From Rhizoclosmatium globosum (lineage: Eukaryota > Chytridiomycota > Chytridiomycetes > Chytridiales > Chytriomycetaceae), in the NCBI GenBank assembly GCA_002104985.1, contig MCGO01000415.1:1-13359 (forward strand): 13,359 nt of DNA, read 5' to 3'. Of this stretch, positions 1 to 9,265 are shown piece by piece (the stretch's first letter is position 1; each line of letters opens with the position of its first letter). Under the pieces are notes generated by a model. It was not told the DNA's origin and searched no databases. It saw nothing but the letters and a program-made list of their open reading frames with translations. Made by a program: the position numbers and the translations under genes.

Positions 1-1783
1 GAACAGGGCCTTAGTTGGTGTGAAAAGAAGAGAGCAAATTAAAGTTGCTGGGAAGGAGCAGAGTTTGGCATGGCTTCTGGCACATCAGGAACGTATAAAT
101 CTATAAAGCAAAAATATTGGGTCGCAACTTGCTCCAACTTGCTTTTTCGCAAAAAACCACTTCTCACAATTCAAAGTTTATTTTATCCAAAAAAAAAACG
201 CTGTAGATTGATAGAACGAAGTTGATTAAGTTGAGGAAAGGTGAAGTTACGCAAAGTTCACAATTTTCATATATACTTGACAACTCGTGGCTGTTCAACT
301 TCAGGTGCAGGAGTGTAGATTTCAGTTCAATGTCAAAGAAGTACGAAGAAATTAAAAAGAAATTAATACCCAACCCAAGCAAACGAGTTTGTGCGTCAAA
401 GAAGGAATGAGCCATAAACAATGTCCAAGTGACGGAATTTTTATTATTAAATCATATTATATCAATAATTTTGCTGAATCTGCTCTGGTTTTTTCTGTAG
501 GCTATACTAATTAACAGGGCTAAAGGAAGCAAGCAACCCTCCAAACAATGAATCTGTTCAATTGGTTCAGAAGCACCACTCTCTTACTGGAAGCACTTGA
601 AAAAGGCCTGATAATGGAGACCTCTGAATGTGTAATGAAATCGCAGGTATCATGAGATTAAATTAATGTGTCAGTATGAGGAGTGATTTATGGACTTATC
701 AACTGAAATAGAAACAAGAACTCTAAGTAAAGGAAAGACTCTGTCATATGAATATATTTTTTAATTAATTAAATTTAAATTGGCATTTTTTAGCCTTGCC
801 CGGTGTGGTTGAGGTAAGTTTTGACTATACAGCGAAGAAGATCCATTACGTTTCAGCCAAAGCAGCCAAAAGGTACTGCTGTTACAATGCAAAGTGGTAG
901 AAACAGCTCTCTTGCAGCGCATGCGTGGGCTTCTCAAACAGAGTGGCTAAACAGAGGGTAACACTGTGTCCTGGTCAGCTATAACTCCTTGTCTTAACGT
1001 CACTTCCACAATTTTTCTTTTGTATCTTCGGATTGAACAATCCCTTCAATCTCTTGTTTAGCTTTATTGGCACCATAGTCTTGACAAGAATTGGAAAATG
1101 GTTTTGAGAAAAATGTTTCTGATGGAAACAATCAGGAACATAGAATCTTTTAGGTTACTTGAAGTTTATGGTTTATAGCTTCTTTTATCATCCAAACTAA
1201 TTATTCTTTAAGGTATATTCCAGCAAGAAATAAGCTGAGTTCTTAGTTTGAATTTCAGGGTTACTCGGGTTACTCAAGACATTGTGGTTATTGATGCAAT
1301 TTTTTGTTTGATATGTTTGGGTATGTGCTCCTCTGGAATCAACTGAACACAAAATGGAAGGGTGTATTCTGTTTGGGGATTTTCTTCAATAGCTGCTACA
1401 TATGTGCAATGAACGAAACAAAGTCATGAGAGTATCTTTCTCATATGTAGAAGTCAGATATGCCTCAGATACCAAGAGACATGAAGAAGTTTGGAGCACT
1501 CCAATCTGTACTCCCCTTTTTGTTGTTTATTTGAAGATAAAGCATGAGGAATTTTATGAATGCCTTAATGAGGAAGTAGGTATGCAAGAGGATTTAGCAA
1601 GTAAAAGTTGATGGTGCATTCTGGCCTCATGCTGTTTATGCAAGAAAGTGTAGACCCAGTATGAAGAACGTCTGAATTTTTTGACCTGGTATAATGGTGA
1701 TAAGGAGCAATAAATACCAAACTGAATAGGGTAAGGTTTTTGACAAGAGGAATTAGTAACTGCATAATTTATTAATTTTTAAA
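1..1783. other. No secure gene; weak exon-like islands
   Basis: No ORF here has convincing coding character. The longer ones (222-410 plus, 164-421 minus, 1402-1611 plus) overlap each other, lack ATG or lack recognisable domains. Two plus-strand islands look slightly exon-like. Near 530-635 a frame reading MNLFNWFRSTTLLLEALEKG runs into CAG|GTATCA, a possible donor, after a TACTAAT...CAG acceptor-like string. Near 785-958 a frame ending LALPGVVE is followed by GTAAGT and, 43 nt after the start of GTAAGT, by TTTCAG; it then reopens in phase as PKQPKGTAVTMQSGRN. That spacing matches the receptor introns. Both are too short to call as genes. Confidence 0.3.
1768..1773 (-). terminator. AATAAA polyadenylation signal of the receptor gene
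   Basis: AATAAA on the minus strand lies 10 nt after the TAG stop of the receptor gene, within an A/T-rich stretch. It supports the gene ending here. A cleavage site cannot be placed from sequence alone. Confidence 0.5.
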
Positions 1784-4700
1784 CTATCCACGTCTGACAG
1801 AGTTATTATTTGAACCTTGTGTATCCATGCGAGATTGTGCGTGGCTCATTGTGGACTTCAAGTCCGCTCCAGTAGAGCTAGTTGTTGTTTCAATCTTGTT
1901 TGCTTCAATTGGGTTGAAAATACAAAGTTGAACTTTGACTGAAATAAGCAGGAATATTGTTGTAACAGTAGGCACTATGATTGCTACACCTCCGATTGCA
2001 AATGCTGTATTTGGGTCATTGATGGCAAATACTACTAACGCGTTCAAAAGAGCACTGATATTTATAAATGTTATTATTTACTAAGGATATCCAGTACAAT
2101 ATAACACACCTGAACAAGAACCAGTTATAAGCAGAGAATCCAAGCATTTTGGACTCATTGAAGGTGGAAGGGACATCACGAATTTGAAATGACAAGACAG
2201 CAGAGAACATGATGATGACAATACGAACAATTGTGACAATGACTCCAAATGTTGTTGCTGTATTGCAACGGGTTGTAACTGCCATTGATGCTGTAATCAT
2301 ATCAACTGGTTCTGGACTCTGAACAACAAACCAAGCTGCCAGCAATCCCCCCATAAAGACCAAGAATGCAAGTACCCAAGCACTTAATTTTGCATCAGTT
2401 GGGACCTTGATCTTGCGACGGAGTTTTTCATCAAAAATAATTCGAATTCTTGACGTTTTAACAAGCAGTGATCCAAAAATGAGAGCAAAACCAATGTTAT
2501 CCACAGCTGCAGCGGCAGTGCATGAATTTTGAGCAGTTGATATTTGAATAACAAGAGAAGCCAGGCAAAGCAGGCAACCTACATTTGTGAGAGATAAGAA
2601 GACCAAACTGTTGGCTTTGATGAGCTTGAGCTCTCTGAAGAAAAATAGACAAATCAAGTTGAATAACCCAAATACAATGCAAACAATAGCAGCAGCTCCA
2701 ATTCCTAACCGTGTACTGTCACTTGTGTTGACAATGTCAACACAGGTGTTTGTTCCAGTAGACAATCGCTGTGTAAGTTGATCACACACAGAAATGGTAA
2801 TTTGGAAAGTTTGCCAAAGCGCTCCTGGTGGTTGTTGCAAACTTCCGGGGAAGCCTCTAATAACAAACGTGTAGTTACCAGCAACAGGATTAGCCAACCT
2901 TAAGCCACTGAATTGTGCTGCATTTGAAGTTGCATTGACAATAGCTTTTGTATTATCTCCGCTCATAGCTGCATTTGACGTGGAAGCAACTTGAACTATG
3001 ACTGGCGCGTTTAAATTTGCTGGAACTGTATTACCAAACACGTCCTGTGCATGTACACTGAATGGAGGGAGAGGAGCCGCAAAGTTTATAATTGTGTTGT
3101 TGATAGTGGAAGAGTCTTCCAAAACCAATTGGGAGGCACCACCAAAGAGTTTGATGTTAGGCAGTCCCTATTATCAAAGTAAGAACAAAATTAATTATAA
3201 ACTATACCATACAATGAAGTTTTTCTTTTGAAGCATCTGGAGTCCTGTTGCAGTGTTGGATACATAGATATTACCACTAAGAAGTGGATTGTTTGTCACG
3301 GCAGTGCTGGTCATATCAAATGGCGGAAGAGTAGTAATGGCCACAAAAGTACCAAATGGTGCTGAGTTTGCGGAAGATGATATCAAATTACCAATCAGTG
3401 TTAAGGTTGCACTTCCAGCTGTCATAATTGCACCGCCCATAGTACTTGCAGAGTTGTTTACAAATGCTGTGCTTCCATTAACTGTAGCAGAGGAGGTCAA
3501 ATCCAGGTATATAGCTCCGCCATTGCTAGCGACGTTATTTGCCACCTGAACGCCATCACCCAAGTAAAGAGTATGCTTATCAATTGCATGAATTGCTCCA
3601 CCAATAGAATCTGCAGAACATCCAATAATCGCACCGTTGTTTAATGACAGACTGCCCCCCGTAATACCAAAGTATGCTCCTCCATGTGTTGCAGAGCAAC
3701 TAAAGTGCATTTTAGTAACTGTGAGGTGTGAAATGGATATTACTTTTTGATTGAACTTCCTCCTGTTATAATAACATTTGAATCATCATTCCAAAATGCA
3801 CCACCATAAAGTCCAACTGAATTTCTGATCACACTCCCGCCGTCAAGAGTAATTACAGCCTGAAGCAAGTTTTAAAAACTGTGAATGAGGCACAAAGGAT
3901 TACAAACATTGGAAATCGCAAACAATGACCCAGCACCTCCTGGTGAAGTGCTTCCTTCAAAAATTGTGTTGTAGAAATAGCCAGTGGACCCTGCTTGGAT
4001 AACTCCTGCTCCTCCAAATCCTTGTGTGTAGCATCCAGTAAATCTGCAGTTTGTACAATTTGTTGTTCCACTTCCATAAGAATATAGACATCCTGCTTGA
4101 CCAGTAGCAAGAGCCCCAACCACAGTCACGTTCTTACCAACAAACGTACTTGCTTGGTTCAAAAAGTTGAAAGCACCTGCACCTGCAGTCAAGTTCTGCG
4201 CATAAATATCTTGTGCGTTCGTCACTGATTTTGTGTCGGACATGAAACATCCAGCCCAATGAGCCGTGTTATTGATACAAGTTCCTCCAATCCAGTTGAG
4301 AGTAGAGGTTTGCTGGATTGACGACGCAGCACCATTCGAAAGAGTTCTTGAGTTTGCAGAGTGACAGTTTGTACAAGTAGCCTTGGACGAGTGAGACATG
4401 ATCAAATCACCTCCACCAACGTCGTTTGGATTGCTCGCAAAGTTAGAGTTGAAGTACACATTCATAGCTGTGAGCTAGTGAAATATTGACTTAGCACATC
4501 TGGAATTTGCGTTCATTGTGAGTAAATATTACCTGCCCCTCATTGTCAATTGAAATAGCTCCACCGTTTCCAGCAGTATTGTTGGTAAAGTATACGTTGT
4601 TGAGAGTCACGACGCCTCCATTGATCTGAAGTGCTCCTCCATTGACATTTGATGGCTGAATCGCGTCACGAAATGTAACTCCCGAGATGGTCGCCGAAGT

Positions 4701-4979
4701 TCCGGCAGGAACAACAATCGGCGGACACCTGGAATACACGCAGTTCGATAAACTGATGGGACCTGTTGTGGTAAAGACTGCATCGGTGCCGGAACAGACT
4801 TTAGTGCCAGATGAAGGACAGACAGTCCACGATTGTGACATTAGAGGATGTTTTTTTGCACGTAAATCTTTTGTTCTTCCAAGGCTAAGATCTCCAAATG
4901 AAAGATTGTGGAGGATGTTTTTTGCATGTAAATCTTTAACTAAGATCTCCAATGTCTTTGTTCCCTCATCACTCATCAT
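1784..4979 (-). CDS. Class C (GABA-B-type) GPCR with Pmp-like beta-helix ectodomain, six exons
   Basis: Exons on the minus strand: 4979-4533, 4474-3908, 3859-3744, 3699-3213, 3167-2110, 2054-1784. The introns are 58, 48, 44, 45 and 55 nt (phases 0, 0, 2, 0, 2), all GT-AG, and the joined frame gives about 981 codons. Residues ~50-540 carry repeats of the GGAI type (NNTAGNGGAI, NNVASNGGAIYL, NNSASTMGGAIM), as in polymorphic outer-membrane-protein beta-helices. Residues ~550-665 look like an Ig-like/filamin-like domain (PPFSVHAQDVFGN). Seven hydrophobic segments follow (about 693-716, 727-751, 764-783, 801-822, 846-866, 886-905, 908-932). Class C marks are GSLLVKTSRI in TM3, Cys755/Cys840 as the likely TM3-ECL2 disulfide, and FNESK at 875-879. 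The TM7 FxPK motif is degenerate (ISVK). The tail is short and S/T/N-rich. It presumably signals at the cell surface; the ligand is unknown. The start is uncertain: no signal peptide is seen, and an in-frame TGA lies three codons before ATG 4979. ATG 4841 (SQSWTVCP) is an alternative. Confidence 0.85.
4844..4954. repeat. Imperfect direct duplication in the receptor 5' region
   Basis: Positions 4844-4900 and 4911-4954 share GAGGATGTTTTTT, GTAAATCTTT and TAAGATCTCC in the same order. The second copy is about 12 bp shorter and one T shorter in its T run. In the receptor frame the copies encode KDLHAKN and KDLRAKK, after which the reading differs because of the T-run length. The duplicated stretch has no resemblance to the receptor domains that follow, which raises doubt that it belongs to the mature protein. 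Confidence 0.75.
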
Positions 4980-5667
4980 CCATTCACATCAGTATCAATT
5001 CAGACTTCTACTTCATACTTCTACTTTTCATTTTCTTATATTCAATTATTTTCTTGAAACTTACAGGCAGCGAAACTTGACAGATATTAATCCTCCTTCT
5101 TGCACAATGCATAGATAGATTTTTTTATTTTACACCCAAAAATATTAATACTGATTTGAACCCACGCTCCTGCTAAATCACTAACCGCAAGCAATCTCTT
5201 TTCCCATGAACAACCCCGCAGGTTTCATTTCATTACTTTGAAGGGAGCGTGGCTGCTAGTACGGATGTAGCCGGGGACGGGTATCAAAGATGTGTCGCAG
5301 TATCAGGAGTGGGGAGTTCAAGAGAGCAAATTAAAGTAAGCAGGTTATGTTCTTTGCAGTGCAGATACATCATACTTTTATAATCTCTGAGCACAGTCTA
5401 ATTTAAGCCAAACGAACAAAGGCGCCAAAGGCAACCAGAAGGCTGAAAGCAATCTTGTCAGTGGCAGAGTAAAGATTGGCAGGCTAATTAGATACAATTA
5501 TCACATCTCATTTAATTGTAAAAGTTGCAGTGATTTATCAGTAATGATGTAGGATTATAATCTCGCCCCCCCCCCCCCCCCCCCTCCTCCGGAAAATATA
5601 GGGTAGAATGTTAAATAATTTGGTTTGCAGTTAATTAGTAATAATTTAAAGAAGTAAGATCCAAGGC
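4980..5667. other. Non-coding flank between receptor gene and 5S-like sequence
   Basis: No credible gene is seen. A minus-strand ATG at 5112 opens 16 codons up to CCT|GTAAGT (donor at 5064), a possible short leader exon of the receptor. Its peptide (MHCARRRINICQVSLP) is not signal-peptide-like. On the minus strand GGTTCAAATC near 5153-5162 resembles a pol III B box. A 9-bp inverted repeat, CCACGCTCC/GGAGCGTGG, lies at 5162-5170 and 5244-5252. The 18-mer AAGAGAGCAAATTAAAGT at 5320-5337 also occurs at 28-45. Confidence 0.4.
5566..5584. repeat. Poly-C homopolymer, 19 C
   Basis: An uninterrupted run of 19 C follows CTCG and precedes TCCTCC. A run of this length is likely length-variable and prone to assembly error, so the exact count should not be trusted. 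Confidence 0.95.
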
Positions 5668-5787
5668 GGCACCCCAGGCCCGTGGGCATCCCTCTAACGA
5701 AAATGGCTCCTATAGGACGATGCCATTACCAGCTTAACTTCGGAGATCGGACGGGATCCAGTGCTTTTTGGTATGTATGGCCGTAGT
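5668..5787 (-). pseudogene. 5S rRNA-like sequence, 3' half decayed
   Basis: Read on the minus strand, the first ~60 nt match the universal 5S 5' half: ACTACGGCCATACATACC, then AAAAGCAC, ATCCCGTCCGATCT, and the A-box-like GAAGTTAAGCTGGTAA. About 120 nt after the first base the sequence reaches CTGGGGTGCC, roughly where 5S should end. However, the C-box region (normally around TAGTACT..GGATGGGTGACC) is unrecognisable, and the 3' end does not pair with the 5' end to form helix I. TATAA sits at about -29 (5812-5816). It is probably a pseudogene or a 5S-derived SINE head rather than a working 5S gene. A strongly diverged functional copy is less likely. Confidence 0.65.
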
Positions 5788-5849
5788 TAGATACTAGGTA
5801 GTATTAAGCGGTTATAAAGGCATTAGTCTCTTGGTTTTTTAGTTAGGTG

Positions 5850-5875
5850 GGCCTGAGTTGTTGGCCTGAGTTGTT
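5850..5875. repeat. Tandem 13-mer, two exact copies
   Basis: GGCCTGAGTTGTT occurs twice in immediate succession (5850-5862 and 5863-5875), at the left edge of the larger G/T- and GGTCA-rich repeat block. Confidence 0.85.
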
Positions 5876-5924
5876 AGGGCAGGTTCCTAGGAAACCTAGG
5901 CTGACTTTTCCTCACAGATTAGGC

Positions 5925-6200
5925 TGGTCCTGACATGTCAGGCCAAGTTAAGCTAGGCCAGCCTAGCCTGTTTGGCCAAAGTCAAGGACAAGTCAAGCCA
6001 TTTAAGCCAGGCCCCTAGCCTAACTCAACCAAGGCCTAGCCTTTTAAGTCAAGTCAAGTCATGTAAGGTCAGGTCAAGTCATGTAAGGTCAGGTCAGGTA
6101 AATCAAGTCAGGTAAGGTCAGGTAAGGTCAGGTCAGGCCAGGTAAAGGCCAGGTAAGGTCCGGTAAGGTCAGGTAAAGGCCAGGAGGCCCAGGGGGGAGT
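5925..6200. repeat. GGTCA/GGTAA/AAGTCA minisatellite
   Basis: The stretch is built of degenerate pentamers GGTCA, GGTAA, AAGTC and AGGCC. A clear 20-bp period, CAAGTCATGTAAGGTCAGGT, repeats exactly from 6055 and 6075. It then passes into shorter AGGTAAGGTCAGGT units. The units drift from left (AAGTCAAGTC) to right (AGGTAAAGGCC), as in a slipping minisatellite. No coding frame is apparent. Confidence 0.85.
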
Positions 6201-6248
6201 CTAACTTAGTGCTTCAGTCAGGTATGACCAAGTTGGGTTAAGGTCAAG

Positions 6249-6264
6249 GACTCAAGCTTGAGTC
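6249..6264. repeat. Perfect 16-bp palindrome
   Basis: GACTCAAGCTTGAGTC equals its own reverse complement. The near-palindrome extends outward (CAAGG...TCTTG), and the right arm AGTCTTGAGTT is repeated once more at 6273-6283. It lies directly at the end of the minisatellite and may be its boundary or a cruciform-forming site. Confidence 0.85.
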
Positions 6265-6280
6265 TTGAGTTTTAGTCTTG

Positions 6281-6999
6281 AGTTGGGATTGAATCCAAAA
6301 AGCCCAATAAATCACTTTCCCTATCACCCACTTTTTTCACCTTGATGAAAATCATGTTTCTTTTAAACATTGTGACAAACAAAACCAAACAATCACATAC
6401 AAACCCAAAATTGTCAGGCACATTGTCCCAAGCCCTGCTGACTAGTGTGGCTGACTTTTTGGCCCCAGGCTTCCAGAGGCCCAACCAACCCTTTCCAGAG
6501 CACCAACAAGACTTTATAGAGTGGTTTGTACTCTTTTTTCCTGGCCTCTTGTCCATCCAAACAACAACCAAGGCCCCAACCAACCACAGACACCACCAAG
6601 CCTTTTTATTAATTTTGATAATTGTCAGGAATACTTTTTTTCTCCTCTCTTTTGATTTCCAGTCATAACAAACCAAATGATTGTCAGACCAACCTCTTCA
6701 CAAACCAACCGTATTTAGTTAAGGGGAGCGGTTTGTATTTTTGGGTGCCCCAATGCGTAGTATACTTAGGTACAAGGAAAAGAGCTTATCAAGACACATA
6801 ACAATTATATCTTATTGAGGACCCGGGAGTGGTGTGATGCAGACTCGTGTATTACCTGTTTTGTCCAAAATTGGATTTTTCCGGTCGAAACACATCTCCC
6901 CTTTTCGTCCTCCGTCACTCAACACAACCTCAAATGGACCTCCACCAAGCTATTTTGAAGCAGCACACATCGCCAGAAGTACGCAGCTAATGTTTACAC
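6281..6999. other. Intergenic stretch, no supported gene
   Basis: Two overlapping ORFs on opposite strands (6272-6676 minus, 6342-6668 plus) are open over the same CA-rich DNA. Neither shows a domain, a splice pattern or coding-like composition, so neither is annotated. 6834-7082 (plus) overlaps the transposase relic in a different frame. GGAGCG followed by TATTTTTGGGTG at 6724-6747 is a looser echo of the motif near 5130-5170 on the other strand. Confidence 0.4.
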
Positions 7000-7283
7000 A
7001 TGTACTACCACAAGGGAAAGTCAAAAACGGAGCTTGCACACCAATTTGGCAAGTCTCCCTCTACAATTGCCAATTGGATTGACCAGTTCGAATTGGGTGA
7101 TGGTGTGACTCGTCAAGAGAAGGAGAGAGTCTTTACAAAGCATGGCGGAGGGAGTGGTTGGTGAAGCAATACTCGAGACCACCCACAATGTTCATGGATG
7201 AGGCCAAACAGCTGGATGTCGCTCACAAGAGAGTACTAACTTGTTTATTTATATCTGATCTGTTGAATAAAAGAGACATTTAG
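7000..7283 (+). pseudogene. Relic of pogo/Tigger-type (CENP-B-like) transposase DNA-binding region, frameshifted
   Basis: From ATG 7000 the frame reads YHKGKSKTELAHQFGKSPS and TIANWIDQF. This is a helix-turn-helix of the Psq/CENP-B N-terminal kind: GKS..ELA..FG.S.STI..W. The frame stops at 7162. In another frame from 7131, LYKAWRREWLVKQYSRPPTM then FMDEAKQLDVAHKR resembles the second, Tc5-type helix-turn-helix that follows in pogo/Tigger and CENP-B proteins. It ends at TAG 7281-7283. The order and spacing of the two pieces fit one ancestral protein broken by a one-base shift between about 7100 and 7135. No DDE catalytic domain and no terminal inverted repeats were found. A Tc1-type origin is possible. 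Confidence 0.5.
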
Positions 7284-8349
7284 TTTGGTGGAAGGAGGGA
7301 TTTCTTGATGACAATTTTGTGTTCGCTACACATAAGTTCTTGGGAATTTGAGGAAGCAAGCAGAAGCAAAAGCTGGTGGACCAGTTGATGCTGTTTATAG
7401 CTTTGGGAGCAATACAACTTTATTTAGTAGTGCTAGGCCACTTCGGACATTGAATTACAAGGCTATTTGACATTTTAGGTCTGAAGGAGTGCTCATCATC
7501 AGAAGGAATTTCTGACTCTGAGGTTTGTTTATGGGTGTCTAGAGGTGGGGGTGGTTTTGTTGGCAGTCATACTTACTCTCAAAGATGTTTGATGTCTTGT
7601 GAGGTTTATTGACAGGAAAAATTTGTGACATGTTTCTCCTTGTGGCTACCACAGAAGAAAATTTCAAAACATCACAAAAAAAAATTGCGATAGCAGTTTA
7701 AACCTCTTATTCTTTTCCTTCCCTGTTGTTGTTTAGTTTGTTGTTCTTGATTCAGTTTCAGGACCACCTTAAGCTTAGACGTTAAGGACATTGTTCCTCA
7801 TCCTCTGAACCTATCAAGGGCCCATTTTTGGACCCCTCTGAATAGCACTTCAAGTGTCACATATGACCCTTCCTACGATCCAAACAGCCAAGTCCAAATG
7901 CTAGATAGATCATGTCATTATATATGCTTGGTGTAGCAATACGTCCTGAGCACTTAAAGGTCCTTTGACGTTACAACCCACAGGTCTCCTTACCAGAGAT
8001 TACCCTGGCCCATTGTACCAGTACAACTTTTTCAACACTATATCCTCCAGAACTTAAAAACAAAATTCCCTTGTGTAAATTCAGAAGGGAGCACACACTT
8101 GACCTGAGATTTTGCAGAATTTAGAAAGGAAAAAAGATTCATTTTCCCTGTATTATACTTGACTTAACATTGGTTTGAACGTCCCTAGCCCATGCAGGAG
8201 TAGTCCTCGTGTCTCTCTCTCTGGTTTAATTATACGCATTCCGTTTTGTCCATTTCCTTAATTAAACCGCCCCCTGTCCATGTGGGAGATGTCTTCTTCA
8301 ATAACCCTCACGTCTTCCTGTCTTTCTTTTTGGGTTATTGGATTGCTCC
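7284..8349. other. No gene recognised
   Basis: Frames are closed by frequent stops. One open patch near 7340-7468 (plus) reads RKQAEAKAGGPVDAVYSFGS; it is protein-like but short and without a match I recognise. It may belong to the decayed element just upstream. Two pyrimidine-rich passages near 8185-8235 and 8270-8330 resemble each other loosely (CCATG.(A/G)GGAG followed by TCTTC/TCTCT). Confidence 0.35.
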
Positions 8350-8388
8350 TTTCAAATTTCAAATTTCAAATTCTAATTCTAATTCTAA
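8350..8388. repeat. Two adjoining microsatellites, (TTTCAAA)3 and (TTCTAA)3
   Basis: TTTCAAA is repeated three times (8350-8370) and runs straight into TTCTAA repeated three times (8371-8388). The two motifs differ by small changes, so one probably arose from the other. Confidence 0.85.
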
Positions 8389-8881
8389 TCCAAACCTTCC
8401 ATATTCGCAGCACTAAAGTCAACAGCCAGGTTTGAGAGATAATCATTTCCGAGGATGTATACTCGGACTTCATTTAGGTGCCGCCTTTGGGAACTTGTCT
8501 GTCCGTCTGTCCGTAACCTCCGCACCTTTGCCCCAATTGTGATCCTCTCCCCTATAATCCAAGTCCGTCCCTCCATCTTGGACCATAGGTAAGTGTCGAT
8601 TGCGCGCACATTTCTATCAATTTTATTTGCAATTTGATCGATTTTGGAGGCGGCGGCGGCCTAGTTTGTGAGACGTACCTTAAAAAAGAATTCGCTATTG
8701 CGATTAGAGCAATTATCAAATCGTCCAGCGCAAACTGACCAATCTAATCAATTCCCACGGACACAGCGCGACCCTTAAATTCTACTCAGGCCTTCTCTAT
8801 TATTAGGATTGAATGCGGCCGAAAGTTGAAGACGATAGGAGCGGTGGGGCAAAGGGAATGTGGAGTTGAGTACTTATTTCA
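8389..8881. other. No supported gene
   Basis: A minus-strand ORF (8385-8609) includes RTDGQTSSQRRHLNEVRVYI and is open for 74 codons, but it has no recognisable domain or splice context. GGCGGCGGCGG at about 8649-8660 is a short GC-rich island. Nothing else stands out. Confidence 0.35.
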
Positions 8882-9093
8882 TCACAACACACTCATCTTA
8901 CCTCTATTCATCTCCAAACTTGCAGATCGTTTCCTCGTAGTTGTGTCGATACTCTATGTAGATTTCGACGGTGCTGGCGTCTCTGAGTAAACGTGAGTGC
9001 ACTAGTCACCTCAGCACACTCAACTTACCTCCATTCTCCTCCAAACTTGCAGAGCGTTTCCTAGTAGGTGTATTGATACTCTTTGTAAAATTC
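8882..9093. repeat. Diverged direct repeat, two copies of ~85 bp spaced by 127 bp
   Basis: 8882-8966 and 9009-9093 share CTCCAAACTTGCAGA, CGTTTCCT, GATACTCT and CACACTCA in the same order, at a constant offset of 127 bp. On the minus strand both copies contain TGCAAGTTTGGAG and end at a donor-like (A/G)GAG|GTAAG (GTAAG at 8897-8901 and 9024-9028). One minus frame reads EIYIEYRHNYEETICKFGDE in the left copy and EFYKEYQYTY-stop-ETLCKFGGE in the right copy. Another frame reads TRKRSASLE in both. This could be a duplicated exon fragment or a dispersed repeat. Confidence 0.7.
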
Positions 9094-9265
9094 AAAACAT
9101 TTATCACAAGCAAATCTTAAAACAGAAAGGAAAGGCAGCCGCAGTAGTTTTGGATCGCGACGGAAGTACATGTAAAACTCGCAGCAAAGTACAACTTCTA
9201 AAAGAAGTAAACTTTTTATTCTTGAAATAACTCAAATATATCTAATGCCCAAGATCAAATAATCC

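Noticed and set aside
222..410. 62-codon plus ORF and the overlapping 85-codon minus ORF at 164-421.
   Set aside because: The plus one begins at TTG, not ATG. Both are antiparallel over A/T-rich DNA and neither has a recognisable feature.
1565..1783. In-frame continuation of the receptor past its TAG stop to the ORF at 1565-1765.
   Set aside because: It requires reading through TAG, TAA and TAA. AATAAA follows the first stop directly, and the extra sequence has no receptor-tail features.
4687..5118. 143-codon plus-strand ORF.
   Set aside because: It is the antisense shadow of receptor exon 1 and its 5' flank, with no domain of its own.
6272..6676. 134-codon minus ORF and the opposing 108-codon plus ORF.
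   Set aside because: They overlap on opposite strands in CA-rich DNA, with no domain, no splice signals and odd composition (Trp, Val and Lys clusters). The openness is most likely a base-composition effect.
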